A stretch of 64,000 bases of DNA from Amorphoplanes digitatis (lineage in GTDB: Bacteria > Actinomycetota > Actinomycetes > Mycobacteriales > Micromonosporaceae), in assembly GCF_014205335.1 (NCBI RefSeq), contig NZ_JACHNH010000001.1, positions 6,504,501-6,568,500 of the forward strand, given 5' to 3'. Numbering within the stretch: position 1 is the first letter of the stretch; every line of letters starts with the position of its first letter. A program made the translations under genes and the position numbers. This document shows positions 26,026 through 33,716 of the stretch, one piece after another. The notes below the pieces were generated by a model that was not told where the DNA came from, did not search any database, and saw only the letters and a list, made by a program, of their open reading frames with translations.

Positions 26026-27201
26026 GTGAGGCGCTTCGGCGGCATTTCGGCCCGCGGCATTTCGGCCCGCGGCGTCACCGGCCGCGGCGTCGGGGTGATC
26101 GGGGCCGCCGTCGTGCTGTTGTTCATCGGGTTCCGCTTCGGTTATCCGGATCTGGCGCTGCTGGGCACCGCCGCGGCTGTGGCCGTCGCGTCCGGCGTCG
26201 TCTTCGCGGTGTGGCGCCCCGGCCTCGGCGTCGAGCGGGTCGCCGAGCCCGACCGGGTCGCCCGCGGCGAGCCGGCGAACATGACGCTGACCGTGCGCAA
26301 CACCAGCCGGCTGCGCGCCGCGAACCTCGTCGCGGTCGACCGTTGCGGCGCCGCCAGCGTGCCGGTCCCGCTGCTGCGGCTGCGCCCGGGCCGGGACACC
26401 ACCGTGGTCTACCCCGTGCCCACGCGGCGCCGCGGCGTCGTGCCGGTCGGGCCGCTGCGGGTCACCCGCGGCGACCCGCTCGGCCTGATGACGCTGTCCC
26501 GCACCTACGGCGACGCCACCACTGTCTGGGTGCACCCGCGCATCCACCTGTTACGGGCCGTCCCGGCCGGCATGGCCCGCAGCCTCGACGGCCGCATCGA
26601 CAAGGTGCCGCAGGGCACGATCACCTTCGACTCGCTGCGCGAATACGTGTACGGCGACGAGCTGCGCCGGGTGCACTGGCGCAGCTCGGCCAAGGTCGGC
26701 GAGCTGATGGTCCGCGAGCAGCTCGACACCAGCGAGCCGACGATCATCGTGCTGCTAGACGACCGCGCCGCGGCGCACCCGCACGTCAAGGACGGCACCG
26801 CCGACTCCTTCGAGGCCGCGTGCGAGGCGGCCGCGTCGATCGTCGCCGCCGCCGCGCGCGAGGACCTGCCAGTCGCCCTGCACCTGGTCTCTGGCCCGGC
26901 GCCGGGCACCTTCCTCGACGTGCTGACCGAGGCCGGGCTGCGCGGGGGCGACCTGACGCAGACCCTGCGCAGCCTGCGGCAGAACCGGCTCGGCGACACC
27001 CTGGTCTACCTCACCGGGCCCGGCGGACGCGCAGACCTCGGCGCGGTGACCGGGCTGCGCGGCGCGTACCCGGTGGTGATCGCCGGGCTGTTCGGCGACC
27101 CGGACGCGGCGCCGGTGACCACCGGCGGCGGCCTGATCGTCATCGAGGCCGAGGACGGCGCGCAGTTCGCCGGCGCCTGGGACGGGGTGCGCGGATGGTG
27201 A
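26026..27201 (+). CDS. DUF58 (VWA-like) membrane protein, MoxR partner
   Basis: A 391-residue protein with two N-terminal hydrophobic helices (VIGAAVVLLFIGFRFGY; LALLGTAAAVAVASGVVFAV). A beta-sandwich is next (NMTLTVRNTSRLRAANLVAV), then the DUF58 signature at FDSLREYVYGDELRRVHWRSSAK and a VWA-like Rossmann domain in which the MIDAS motif is imperfect (TIIVLLDDRAAAH). The GTG at 26026 starts after a 43-bp gap from moxR and is preceded only by GC-rich sequence, so start confidence is moderate. Its N-terminus has an in-frame 15-bp duplication giving GISARGISARG. Its stop overlaps the transglutaminase ATG by 7 bp. Confidence 0.85.
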   Translation: MRRFGGISARGISARGVTGRGVGVIGAAVVLLFIGFRFGYPDLALLGTAAAVAVASGVVFAVWRPGLGVERVAEPDRVARGEPANMTLTVRNTSRLRAANLVAVDRCGAASVPVPLLRLRPGRDTTVVYPVPTRRRGVVPVGPLRVTRGDPLGLMTLSRTYGDATTVWVHPRIHLLRAVPAGMARSLDGRIDKVPQGTITFDSLREYVYGDELRRVHWRSSAKVGELMVREQLDTSEPTIIVLLDDRAAAHPHVKDGTADSFEAACEAAASIVAAAAREDLPVALHLVSGPAPGTFLDVLTEAGLRGGDLTQTLRSLRQNRLGDTLVYLTGPGGRADLGAVTGLRGAYPVVIAGLFGDPDAAPVTTGGGLIVIEAEDGAQFAGAWDGVRGW

Positions 27202-29663
27202 GGTGGCTGCGCGCCGCGGTCGTACCGGTGGCGCTCGTGGTGTTGATCGGCCTTTCGGGCGTGGTCCTCGGCCGGATCTACGCCGACGCGCTGCTCATGC
27301 AGGCGGTCGCCGGCGCGGCGCTGGGTTCCGTCGGCGTCGGCGTCGCCGCCCGCCGGCTGCCGTCGTGGACGGTCGCGCCGCTGTCGGTGCTGCTGCTGGC
27401 CGGCTACACGCTCGTGACGCTGCGGCTGGCCGCCGGCCGGGCCGAGCTGACCGATCCGCTGACGGCGGTCGTACCCGACGCCCTCGCCAACGGCATCCCC
27501 CGCCTGCTCACGGCCATGATCCCGGTCGAGTCGACGCCCGACACCGTGGTAGTGCCGGTCGTCGCGGCGTGGCTGGCCGGCCTCTCCGGCGCGGAGGTCG
27601 CGGTGCGCTCCGGCCGGGTGCTGCTCGGCTTTGTGCCCGCCGCGCTGCTCTACGGCGGCGCGCTCTACGTCGTCGGCCCGAACGCCGGCAGCGCCGGCCG
27701 GCCGACGATCCTGTTCGCGACGCTCGTCGTGCTCGCGCTCGCGGTCACCACCCGGCCCGCCGCAGCCCCGGTGCTCGACGAGGTGCCGTCGCAGGCCCGC
27801 GCCGCCGTACGCGGCCGGGCGCTGGCCGGCGCCGCCGTCGCCCTGGTGGTCCTCGTCGGCCTCATCGTCGTGGTCGGCCCGCTGGTCGGCGACCGGGTCT
27901 CGGCGACCCCGGTCGACCCCCGCAGGTACGTGCAACCGCCGCAGGTCGACAGCCTCGACGAGAGCCCGCTGAACCGGATCTCCGGCTGGGCGCTGACGCC
28001 GGAGCAGAAGCTCCTCGAGGTCGGCCCCGCCGACCCGGGCAAGGGCTCGCTGCGGCTGCGGCTGGCGGTGCTGCCGGACTACGACGGCGTGACGTGGCGG
28101 GTCGGCGCGGTCTACCGCAACGCCGGGCGGGTGCTGCCCGCGCCGCCGGCGCCGCCGGACGTGCCGATGCGGCGGGTCAGGCAGGACATCGTCGTGGACG
28201 AGCTGACCGGGCGGCTGCTCCCGGTCGTGCCGACCCCGACCGGCGTCGACGGCGCCCGGGTCGCCTACGACCCGGGCACCGGCACGCTGATCTGCCCCGA
28301 GGTGCTGCGGCCGGGCCTGCGCTACACGGTCACCTCCGAGACCCGGGAGCCCGACTACAACCTGCTGCCCACCGCGGACTCGCCAACCGGCGACGCGGTG
28401 GCCCGCTTCCTCAAGGTCGGCACCGGGGTGCCGGACTCGATCCAGCGCCTCGCCGACCAGCTGGCGGACGGCAACGCGGGCGCCTACGACCGGGCGGCGG
28501 CGATCGAGGAGTTCCTGGCCGGGCACTACCGTAAGGTGCCCGACGCGCCGAGCGGGCACGCGTACCCGAATCTCCAGTTCTTCCTGCTGGGCCCCCGCGA
28601 CCAGGGCGGCCAGCGCGGCACGTCGGAGCAGTTCGCGGCGTCGTTCGCGCTGCTGGGGCGCCTGACCGGGCTGCCTACCCGGGTGGTCGTCGGCTTCGAC
28701 GCGCCGCGGGCCGGCGGCACCGTCACCGGCGCCGACGCGATCGCTTGGCCGGAGGTGCTCTTCGAGGACCTGGGCTGGGTGGCGTTCGATCCGATGCCGC
28801 AGGGCGACCAGACGCCGCGTCCGGTCGAGGAGGACTTCACGCCGAAGCCGTCGACGCCGCCGCCGACCTCCGAGCCGCCACCGGCCAGCGAGGCACCCAG
28901 CGCGTCCGCTCCCCCGGCGCTCGCCGACGCCCGCGTCCGTCCGGCCGGCGGGCCGCCCGCGGCACTGGTGGCGACCGGCGCGGGCGGGTCGGTGCTGCTG
29001 GTGCTGCTCACGGCGGCGGCGACGGTCGTGATCATGCGCCGGGGACTGCGCCGGCGCCGGCTCGAGGCGGGCGCACCGCACGAGCGGATCACCGGGGCGT
29101 GGTTCGAGTTCACGGACGCGCTGCGGCTCGCCGGCCGGCCGGTACCGGCACACCTCGCGGCCACGGAGGCAGCCGCCTTCGCGGCCGGGCCCGCGGCAGA
29201 CAGCACCAGACCTGCGCCAGGCGCCGCCGGGCCGGGCGGCCCTGGGCCGGGTGGTGCCAGGCTGGGCGGCCCTCGGCCGGGCAGCGCCAGGCCGGGCAGC
29301 GCCGGGCCGGGCAATGTCGGGCCGGGCGGTGCCGGGACTGCGGCGGGCGGTGCCGGGCCCGTAATGGGCGGGGGCGCCGGTGGGTCGGAGTCGGCCGGCG
29401 GATCGGCGGCGGGTGGTCGGGTCCGGCCGCCCGTGCGGGCCGCGACGCCGCCCGAGGTTCGGCCGATGCCGGCGCTGGATGATCTGGTCGACGCCGTGAA
29501 CACGGCCACGTTCGCGCCGAGGGCGGCAGACGAGCAACAGGCCGAGCGGGCCGGTAGCCAGGCCGTCGCCTACGCCGAGGCGCTGCGGGCCCGGCGCTCC
29601 TGGTGGCGGCGGCTCTGGTGGAGCGTGCACCCGGGTCCGCTGGCCTGGCACCGGCGGCGTTGA
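27195..29663 (+). CDS. TgpA-type membrane protein with inactive-looking transglutaminase domain
   Basis: An 822-residue protein. Six or so N-terminal helices (to about 230) are followed by a periplasmic domain with the transglutaminase core near 465-540, a Pro/Ser linker, another membrane helix (about 590-615, AALVATGAGGSVLLVLLTAA) and a cytoplasmic tail with Gly/Pro repeats. The family motif G-x-C-E-x-F-A reads GTSEQFAASF with Ser477 in place of the nucleophilic Cys. HAW-x-E-V reads AIAWPEV with Ile516 replacing His, and only Asp532 of the triad remains. The protein probably works as a non-catalytic or altered member of the MoxR-DUF58-TgpA complex. The ATG overlaps the DUF58 stop. Confidence 0.85.
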   Translation: MVRWLRAAVVPVALVVLIGLSGVVLGRIYADALLMQAVAGAALGSVGVGVAARRLPSWTVAPLSVLLLAGYTLVTLRLAAGRAELTDPLTAVVPDALANGIPRLLTAMIPVESTPDTVVVPVVAAWLAGLSGAEVAVRSGRVLLGFVPAALLYGGALYVVGPNAGSAGRPTILFATLVVLALAVTTRPAAAPVLDEVPSQARAAVRGRALAGAAVALVVLVGLIVVVGPLVGDRVSATPVDPRRYVQPPQVDSLDESPLNRISGWALTPEQKLLEVGPADPGKGSLRLRLAVLPDYDGVTWRVGAVYRNAGRVLPAPPAPPDVPMRRVRQDIVVDELTGRLLPVVPTPTGVDGARVAYDPGTGTLICPEVLRPGLRYTVTSETREPDYNLLPTADSPTGDAVARFLKVGTGVPDSIQRLADQLADGNAGAYDRAAAIEEFLAGHYRKVPDAPSGHAYPNLQFFLLGPRDQGGQRGTSEQFAASFALLGRLTGLPTRVVVGFDAPRAGGTVTGADAIAWPEVLFEDLGWVAFDPMPQGDQTPRPVEEDFTPKPSTPPPTSEPPPASEAPSASAPPALADARVRPAGGPPAALVATGAGGSVLLVLLTAAATVVIMRRGLRRRRLEAGAPHERITGAWFEFTDALRLAGRPVPAHLAATEAAAFAAGPAADSTRPAPGAAGPGGPGPGGARLGGPRPGSARPGSAGPGNVGPGGAGTAAGGAGPVMGGGAGGSESAGGSAAGGRVRPPVRAATPPEVRPMPALDDLVDAVNTATFAPRAADEQQAERAGSQAVAYAEALRARRSWWRRLWWSVHPGPLAWHRRR
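29216..29375 (+). repeat. Gly/Pro-rich imperfect 15-bp repeats
   Basis: Imperfect in-frame repeats of the type GCCGGGCAGCGCCAG encode a collagen-like Gly-Pro-Gly-Ser/Gly-Ala run in the cytoplasmic tail of the TgpA-type protein. This is a low-complexity, probably disordered spacer. Confidence 0.7.
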
Positions 29664-29688
29664 CGTGGGGCCGGCCCGGGACGGGTGA

Positions 29689-29904
29689 TCAGCGGACCGG
29701 CCGTTCCTTGATCTCGTCGCGCCGGGCCGTGAGCGCGGCGAGGATCGCCTCCTGCTCCGCGATCTCGGTGAGCAGCAGGGACGCCTCCGCCGCGTCGGTC
29801 GGACCATCCGCGCGCTCGCCGATCCGGCTACGCAGCCCTTGCACCTGCGCCTCAAGGTCTGCGATCTTCTGATCCAGCTCCAGCTGGTCCGGCTCCGCAC
29901 CCAT
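29689..29904 (-). CDS. Small coiled-coil protein, unknown function
   Basis: A 71-residue acidic protein with two heptad-rich helices (LDQKIADLEAQVQGLRSRI and LLTEIAEQEAILAALTARR) separated by a short polar turn, so it should form a coiled-coil hairpin. AAAGGA lies nine bases before the ATG at 29904, which supports it as a real gene. It is convergent with the transglutaminase gene and divergent from the MFS gene. I do not recognise the family. Confidence 0.65.
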   Translation of the reverse strand: MGAEPDQLELDQKIADLEAQVQGLRSRIGERADGPTDAAEASLLLTEIAEQEAILAALTARRDEIKERPVR

Positions 29905-30051
29905 GGCTTCACGTCCTTTCGTCTCGCAGGGTCGAATACCCCCTCACGCCGGGCCATAACGTCGCGCCGGTGGCCCAGCTCACCTTCGCCCGCACCGCGG
30001 CCGGTGCCCGTGGCGGCATCGACGAGGCTCTGCGGGGAGGTCAGCCCTGAT

Positions 30052-31317
30052 ATGAGTACCGCCCGCGAGACAGCCGTGGACGTTCCGGCGGCGCCCCGGT
30101 TCGCCGCGCTGCGCAACCGGGACTGCCGGCCGTACCTGTTCGGGGCGGCGATGGCGATGATGGCCGACAACATCGAGCACGTCATCACGTACTGGGTGCT
30201 CTGGGAGAGGTTCCACTCCCCCGCCCTGGCCGGCTTCCAGGTGATCAGCCACTGGGTGCCGTTCCTGCTGTTCTCGGTCTATTCCGGCGCCCTGGCCGAC
30301 CGGTTCGACTGCCGCCGGGTCATCCAGGCCGGGCAGGCGCTGTTCATGCTCGCCTCCGTCGGCTGGGGCGTGCTGCTGCTGACCGACTCCCTGCAGGTCT
30401 GGTCCGCCTGCGTGCTCCTGGTGCTGCACGGCATCGCCGGCTGCCTCTGGGGCCCGGCCGAGCAGCTGATGCTGCACGACTTCGTCGGCAAGGAGGGCCT
30501 GCCCAGCGCGGTGCGCCTCAACGCGACCTTCCGCAGCCTCGGCGTCCTCTTCGGCCCGGTGGTCGGCTCGGCGCTGCTGCTCGGCCTCGGCCCGACCGCC
30601 GGCATCTTCGCCAACGTCGCCTTCTACCTGCCGCTGACGATCTTCCTGTTCCGGACCAGATTCACCGGACACACCCGCGACAACGGAATCGCCCGTCCCC
30701 GGATGGGCCTGATGGATTCGGTACGCGTGCTGCGCGACATCCGGGCCGACCGCACGCTCCTCAGCATGATCATCCTGGGCGGGCTGGGCTCGTTCTTCGT
30801 CGGCGCCTCGATGCAGTCCTCGATGCCGATCTTCGCGCAGGACCTGGGCGCGGGCGGCGCCGGAACGGCGTACGGGATCCTGCTGTTCGCCAACGGCGCG
30901 GGCGGGGTGATCGGCGGCATCCTGCTGGAGGCGACCGGCCGGATCCGCCCCACCGTGACCGCCGCGGTCGTCAGCACCGGCGTCTACGGGCTCAGCACCC
31001 TGCTGTTCGCCGTCTCCAGCAGCTACCCGCTGTCACTGCTGCTGCTCGTGATCGGCGGCATCGCCAACCTGGCGTCGATGTCCATCGGGCAGACCCTCGT
31101 GCAGCTCCTCGCCCCGCCGGCCGACCGGGGCCGCGTCATCGGCGTCTTCGGCATGTCCGCCAACGGCCTGCGCTTCGGCAGCGGCATCACGGTCGGACTC
31201 TTCGGCGGCATCGTCGGCATCCACTGGTCACTTGGGCTCAGCGCCGCCGCCCTGTGCGCGGGAACCCTGCTCGCGGGCCTCTCCGCCCGCCGCCCCCTCC
31301 GCCCCCGGGCCACATAA
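30052..31317 (+). CDS. Major facilitator superfamily transporter
   Basis: A 421-residue MFS protein of the DHA3/enterobactin-exporter-like type with about 12 helices. The loop 2-3 motif reads SGALADRFDCRRVIQAGQ (motif A, G-x-x-x-D-R-x-x-R-R). A conserved GPAEQLMLHDFVGKEGLPSAV segment after helix 5 is typical of this branch. Substrate is unknown; such proteins often export small drugs or siderophores. The ATG at 30052 has GGGGAGG eleven bases upstream. Its last 22 codons are echoed by degenerate copies beyond the stop (see the repeat at 31249). Confidence 0.88.
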   Translation: MSTARETAVDVPAAPRFAALRNRDCRPYLFGAAMAMMADNIEHVITYWVLWERFHSPALAGFQVISHWVPFLLFSVYSGALADRFDCRRVIQAGQALFMLASVGWGVLLLTDSLQVWSACVLLVLHGIAGCLWGPAEQLMLHDFVGKEGLPSAVRLNATFRSLGVLFGPVVGSALLLGLGPTAGIFANVAFYLPLTIFLFRTRFTGHTRDNGIARPRMGLMDSVRVLRDIRADRTLLSMIILGGLGSFFVGASMQSSMPIFAQDLGAGGAGTAYGILLFANGAGGVIGGILLEATGRIRPTVTAAVVSTGVYGLSTLLFAVSSSYPLSLLLLVIGGIANLASMSIGQTLVQLLAPPADRGRVIGVFGMSANGLRFGSGITVGLFGGIVGIHWSLGLSAAALCAGTLLAGLSARRPLRPRAT

Positions 31318-31540
31318 CTCCGGCACGCTCCGCGCAGCGACCCTGCACGCAAGCCCGTCCGCCGCCCTTCACCCCCAGGCCGCGTAGCCCCGGCGCGCTG
31401 TGCGCAGCGGCGACCTTGCACGCGGACCCGGCTGCCCGCCGGCCCCTCCACGCCCGGGCCGCGTGACCCGAGCGTGCTGTGCGCGGCGACCTGCGGGCGA
31501 GCCGGGCAGTCCGTCGTCCTCTTCGCGGCGGGGGCGCGTT
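31249..31540 (+). repeat. Degenerate tandem copies of the MFS gene 3' end, each with a stop codon
   Basis: The last 22 codons of the MFS gene (peptide ALCAGTLLAGL-SARRPLRPRAT, stop at 31315-31317) are followed by related units. One ends with TAG at 31385-31387 (peptide-like LRAATLHASPSAALHPQAA), another with TGA at 31464-31466 (ALCAAATLHADPAARRPLHA-RAA), then a fourth decaying copy begins VLCAATCGRAG. Units are about 70-79 bp. Conceptual peptides align better than chance, which shows that this is duplicated gene-end DNA and not new coding sequence. No ribosome sites are associated with the copies. Confidence 0.75.
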
Positions 31541-31548
31541 GGGCCGGG

Positions 31549-31598
31549 GCATGCCGGAGGTCCTGTCGAGAGTGCTCTCGACAGGACCTCCGGCATGC
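31549..31598. terminator. Perfect 50-bp palindrome between convergent genes
   Basis: A perfect inverted repeat has 24-bp arms at 31549-31572 and 31575-31598 with a 2-bp centre. It lies between the convergent MFS gene with its repeats and the small gene ending at 31614. It would fold into an extremely stable hairpin in either transcript and is best explained as a bidirectional terminator, though without a U tract. A recombination site is an alternative. Confidence 0.7.
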
Positions 31599-31613
31599 GC
31601 CGCCCGGGCGGCG

Positions 31614-31892
31614 TCAGAAGGGTGCCGGGCCCTGCCCAACCAGCGACATCAGCACTTGGGTCGCGAGCAGGCGCCGGATGCCGGTGACCGCGACCTCGCC
31701 GATCTGCTCATAAGGCAACTCCAGTTGTAGTCCATCACTGGCGTTGCGGAGCTCCGTGCTGACCTGGTCCGGACGGAAGGTACCGCTCCAGCCGGTGAGG
31801 TCTCCGCGCTGATTGGTACCGAGCGAGGCCATGCCGTCCACGCGCGCACCGTCGACGAGTATCAGTGTTGCGGGACCCGAGTAGGTCGTCAT
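31614..31892 (-). CDS. Small conserved actinobacterial protein, unknown function
   Basis: A 92-residue beta-rich soluble protein (MTTYSGPATLILVDGARVDG opening, closing in LVGQGPAPF). The pattern of short strands with D-G turns and a C-terminal G-S/Q-G-P-A-P-F ending recurs in small actinobacterial proteins, but I know no function. The ATG at 31892 is preferred over 31901 by comparison with typical starts; neither has a strong ribosome site. The 86-bp gap to the divergent DUF2203 gene is comparatively AT-rich and should hold both promoters. Confidence 0.6.
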   Translation of the reverse strand: MTTYSGPATLILVDGARVDGMASLGTNQRGDLTGWSGTFRPDQVSTELRNASDGLQLELPYEQIGEVAVTGIRRLLATQVLMSLVGQGPAPF

Positions 31893-31978
31893 GGTAATCA
31901 ACCGTAACGGCTCCGCGGCTGTCGTGGCTCGGCGCGGGTGATACGACGGCGGCGACGGCCGGATGAAAGACTGCCCCC

Positions 31979-32341
31979 ATGGGTTTGTTCACGCTCGCGC
32001 AGGCACGGATCGAGCTGGCCGGGCTGCGGCCGCTGCTGGACGAACTTGTCGTCGTCCGGGCCGACGTGGTCGAGCTGGCCGCCGCCCTGACCACCGGCGG
32101 CGAGCCGACCGACCTCGGCGGCCTGCCCGAGTTGAAGGCCGCGGAGGCCCGGCTCAACGAGTTGATGACCGAGGTGCAGCAGACGGGGGCCGAGCTCAAG
32201 GGCGTCGCTCCGCTGCTCGTCGACTTTCCCTCCGATCTCGACGGCGTGCCGGTGCTGCTGTGCTGGCTGGAGGGCGAGGACGCCCTGAGCTGGTACCACC
32301 GGCTCGATCTCGGCTTCGCCGGCCGGCGGCCGCTGGGCTGA
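31979..32341 (+). CDS. DUF2203 family protein
   Basis: A 120-residue protein. The N-terminal FTLAQARIELAGLRPLLDEL helix, the central helix with LKAAEARLNELMTEVQQTG, and the C-terminal VPVLLCWLEGEDALSWYHRLDLGFAGRRPL segment fit DUF2203, a small helical plus strand family of unknown function. The length is normal. It stands between two minus-strand genes as its own unit. Confidence 0.8.
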   Translation: MGLFTLAQARIELAGLRPLLDELVVVRADVVELAAALTTGGEPTDLGGLPELKAAEARLNELMTEVQQTGAELKGVAPLLVDFPSDLDGVPVLLCWLEGEDALSWYHRLDLGFAGRRPLG

Positions 32342-32407
32342 CCATGGCCGGAACGCGGTCGAGCCGCCCGGCATCAGCCGGGCGGCTCGTGGGGAAGTGC
32401 GGGTGGT

Positions 32408-33457
32408 TCAGCCGATCTTGACGTTGAAGATCGGGTTGGCGGCGAGCTTCTTGAACGCGGCCAGGTTGTTCTTGGTGCTGTCGATGCTGATGTCGCGGTT
32501 GCCTTCGTCGTCGTTCTTGGTGTCGAAGTAGACGATGGCCTTGATCCCGGGCCGCTTGGCCAGCTCCGGCAGCACACTGTTGTAGCCGGCGGTCTTGTCG
32601 GTGGGCTTGCCGATGCGGTGGTAGACACCCCACTCGGCGATCATGATGGGCTTGGACGCGTGCTTGGTGGTGGCCCAGTCGTACCAGCCCAGACCCTTGT
32701 TACCGGTGGCCTTACGGTCGAGCAGGTCGGCGAACTTGCCGTAGTGGTAGTAGCCCTTCTCCGCGCTGACGTAGGAGTCCAGGCCGATCCAGTCGACGAC
32801 GTCGTCGCCGGGGTACAGGTCGGCCCACCAGGACTGGGCCATCCACTTCTCGTTACCCATGTACGCCATCACATTGATCGCGTTGTCCACACCCTTGGAC
32901 TCCAGGCGCTTGATGGTGTGGCGGTACATGGCGGCGAAGTCCTTGGCCTCCCAGCCGGAGCCCTTCTTGGCGATGACGTCGTTCTCCGGCTCGTGGTTGA
33001 GCACGAGGAAGAACTTCTTGTCGCCGTAGGTCTTCTTGATCCGGGCGGCGAACGCGTCGATGCGCTTGTCCTGCTCGCCCTTGGCGACCTTCGCCCACGA
33101 GGAGCCGTAGGCGATCTTCCAGTTGGTCAGCAGGACGCGGGGGTTGGCCGGGTCGGAGGTCATCGCGATCTCGGCCTTGGTCGGGAACGCTTCGTCGCCC
33201 TTGTGGTAGGTGTGGAAGATCGAAGCGGTGCGGCCCGAGAGCTTCTCCCAGTTCTTCAGCTCGACGTCGCGCGGCTTGGTGGTGAAACCACCCGCGGCGG
33301 CACCCCACAACACGCCGCAGGAGGGCACCAAGTTCTTGTCGGTGACACACGGCTTGGCCGGCGCGGCGGTCGCGGCGGTGGTGCCGGCCATCGCGGTTCC
33401 GGCGCCGACGGCCATGGCGGCCAGGACGGTCAACGACTTCGCAAACTTGATACGCAC
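32408..33457 (-). CDS. Secreted GH26-like glycoside hydrolase (beta-mannanase superfamily)
   Basis: A 349-residue exported enzyme. A signal peptide with Lys/Arg at 2-7 and an Ala-rich core to about 32 precedes a TIM-barrel domain. The acid/base is likely Glu156 in FLVLNHEPEND and the nucleophile Glu275 in IMIAEWGVYH; substrate-site aromatics WADLYPGDDVVDWIGLDSY also fit clan GH-A/GH26. It cleaves a beta-linked polysaccharide outside the cell. The GTG at 33457 is chosen because a run of six G lies about nine bases upstream and the signal peptide begins there; the open frame further upstream has no such features. Confidence 0.8.
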   Translation of the reverse strand: MRIKFAKSLTVLAAMAVGAGTAMAGTTAATAAPAKPCVTDKNLVPSCGVLWGAAAGGFTTKPRDVELKNWEKLSGRTASIFHTYHKGDEAFPTKAEIAMTSDPANPRVLLTNWKIAYGSSWAKVAKGEQDKRIDAFAARIKKTYGDKKFFLVLNHEPENDVIAKKGSGWEAKDFAAMYRHTIKRLESKGVDNAINVMAYMGNEKWMAQSWWADLYPGDDVVDWIGLDSYVSAEKGYYHYGKFADLLDRKATGNKGLGWYDWATTKHASKPIMIAEWGVYHRIGKPTDKTAGYNSVLPELAKRPGIKAIVYFDTKNDDEGNRDISIDSTKNNLAAFKKLAANPIFNVKIG

Positions 33458-33716
33458 TTTTTGGTTTCCCCCCGCATGTTCCGGCGCCAGGTTCGGCCGG
33501 GCATGCACTAGAGATTCCGGTGCGGCGGGTGCGCGGCCCGGTCCCGGACAGGTGCCGCCCGGTTGCGACCGACCCGAACGGCGAAACTTGAGGATTTCGG
33601 CGCTGGAAAACCTCGCCAGACGGGTAATACCGGACACAAGAGCGGGCCATCCGCCGGATTTCGCACTGTCTGACGCCGGGCTGACTGGCGGGTCCCGGCG
33701 GCGCTAAGTTCCCGGC
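33458..33716. promoter_or_regulatory. Divergent control region, GH26-like gene / methyltransferase operon
   Basis: This 259-bp non-coding stretch lies between divergent starts. It carries the ribosome site of the glycosidase gene. I see no convincing sigma-70 hexamers, operators or riboswitch. Confidence 0.4.

Noticed and set aside
27006..30188. 1060-codon minus-strand frame across the transglutaminase and MFS start
   Set aside because: It crosses two real plus-strand genes and a small minus-strand gene in another frame; no ribosome site or domain.
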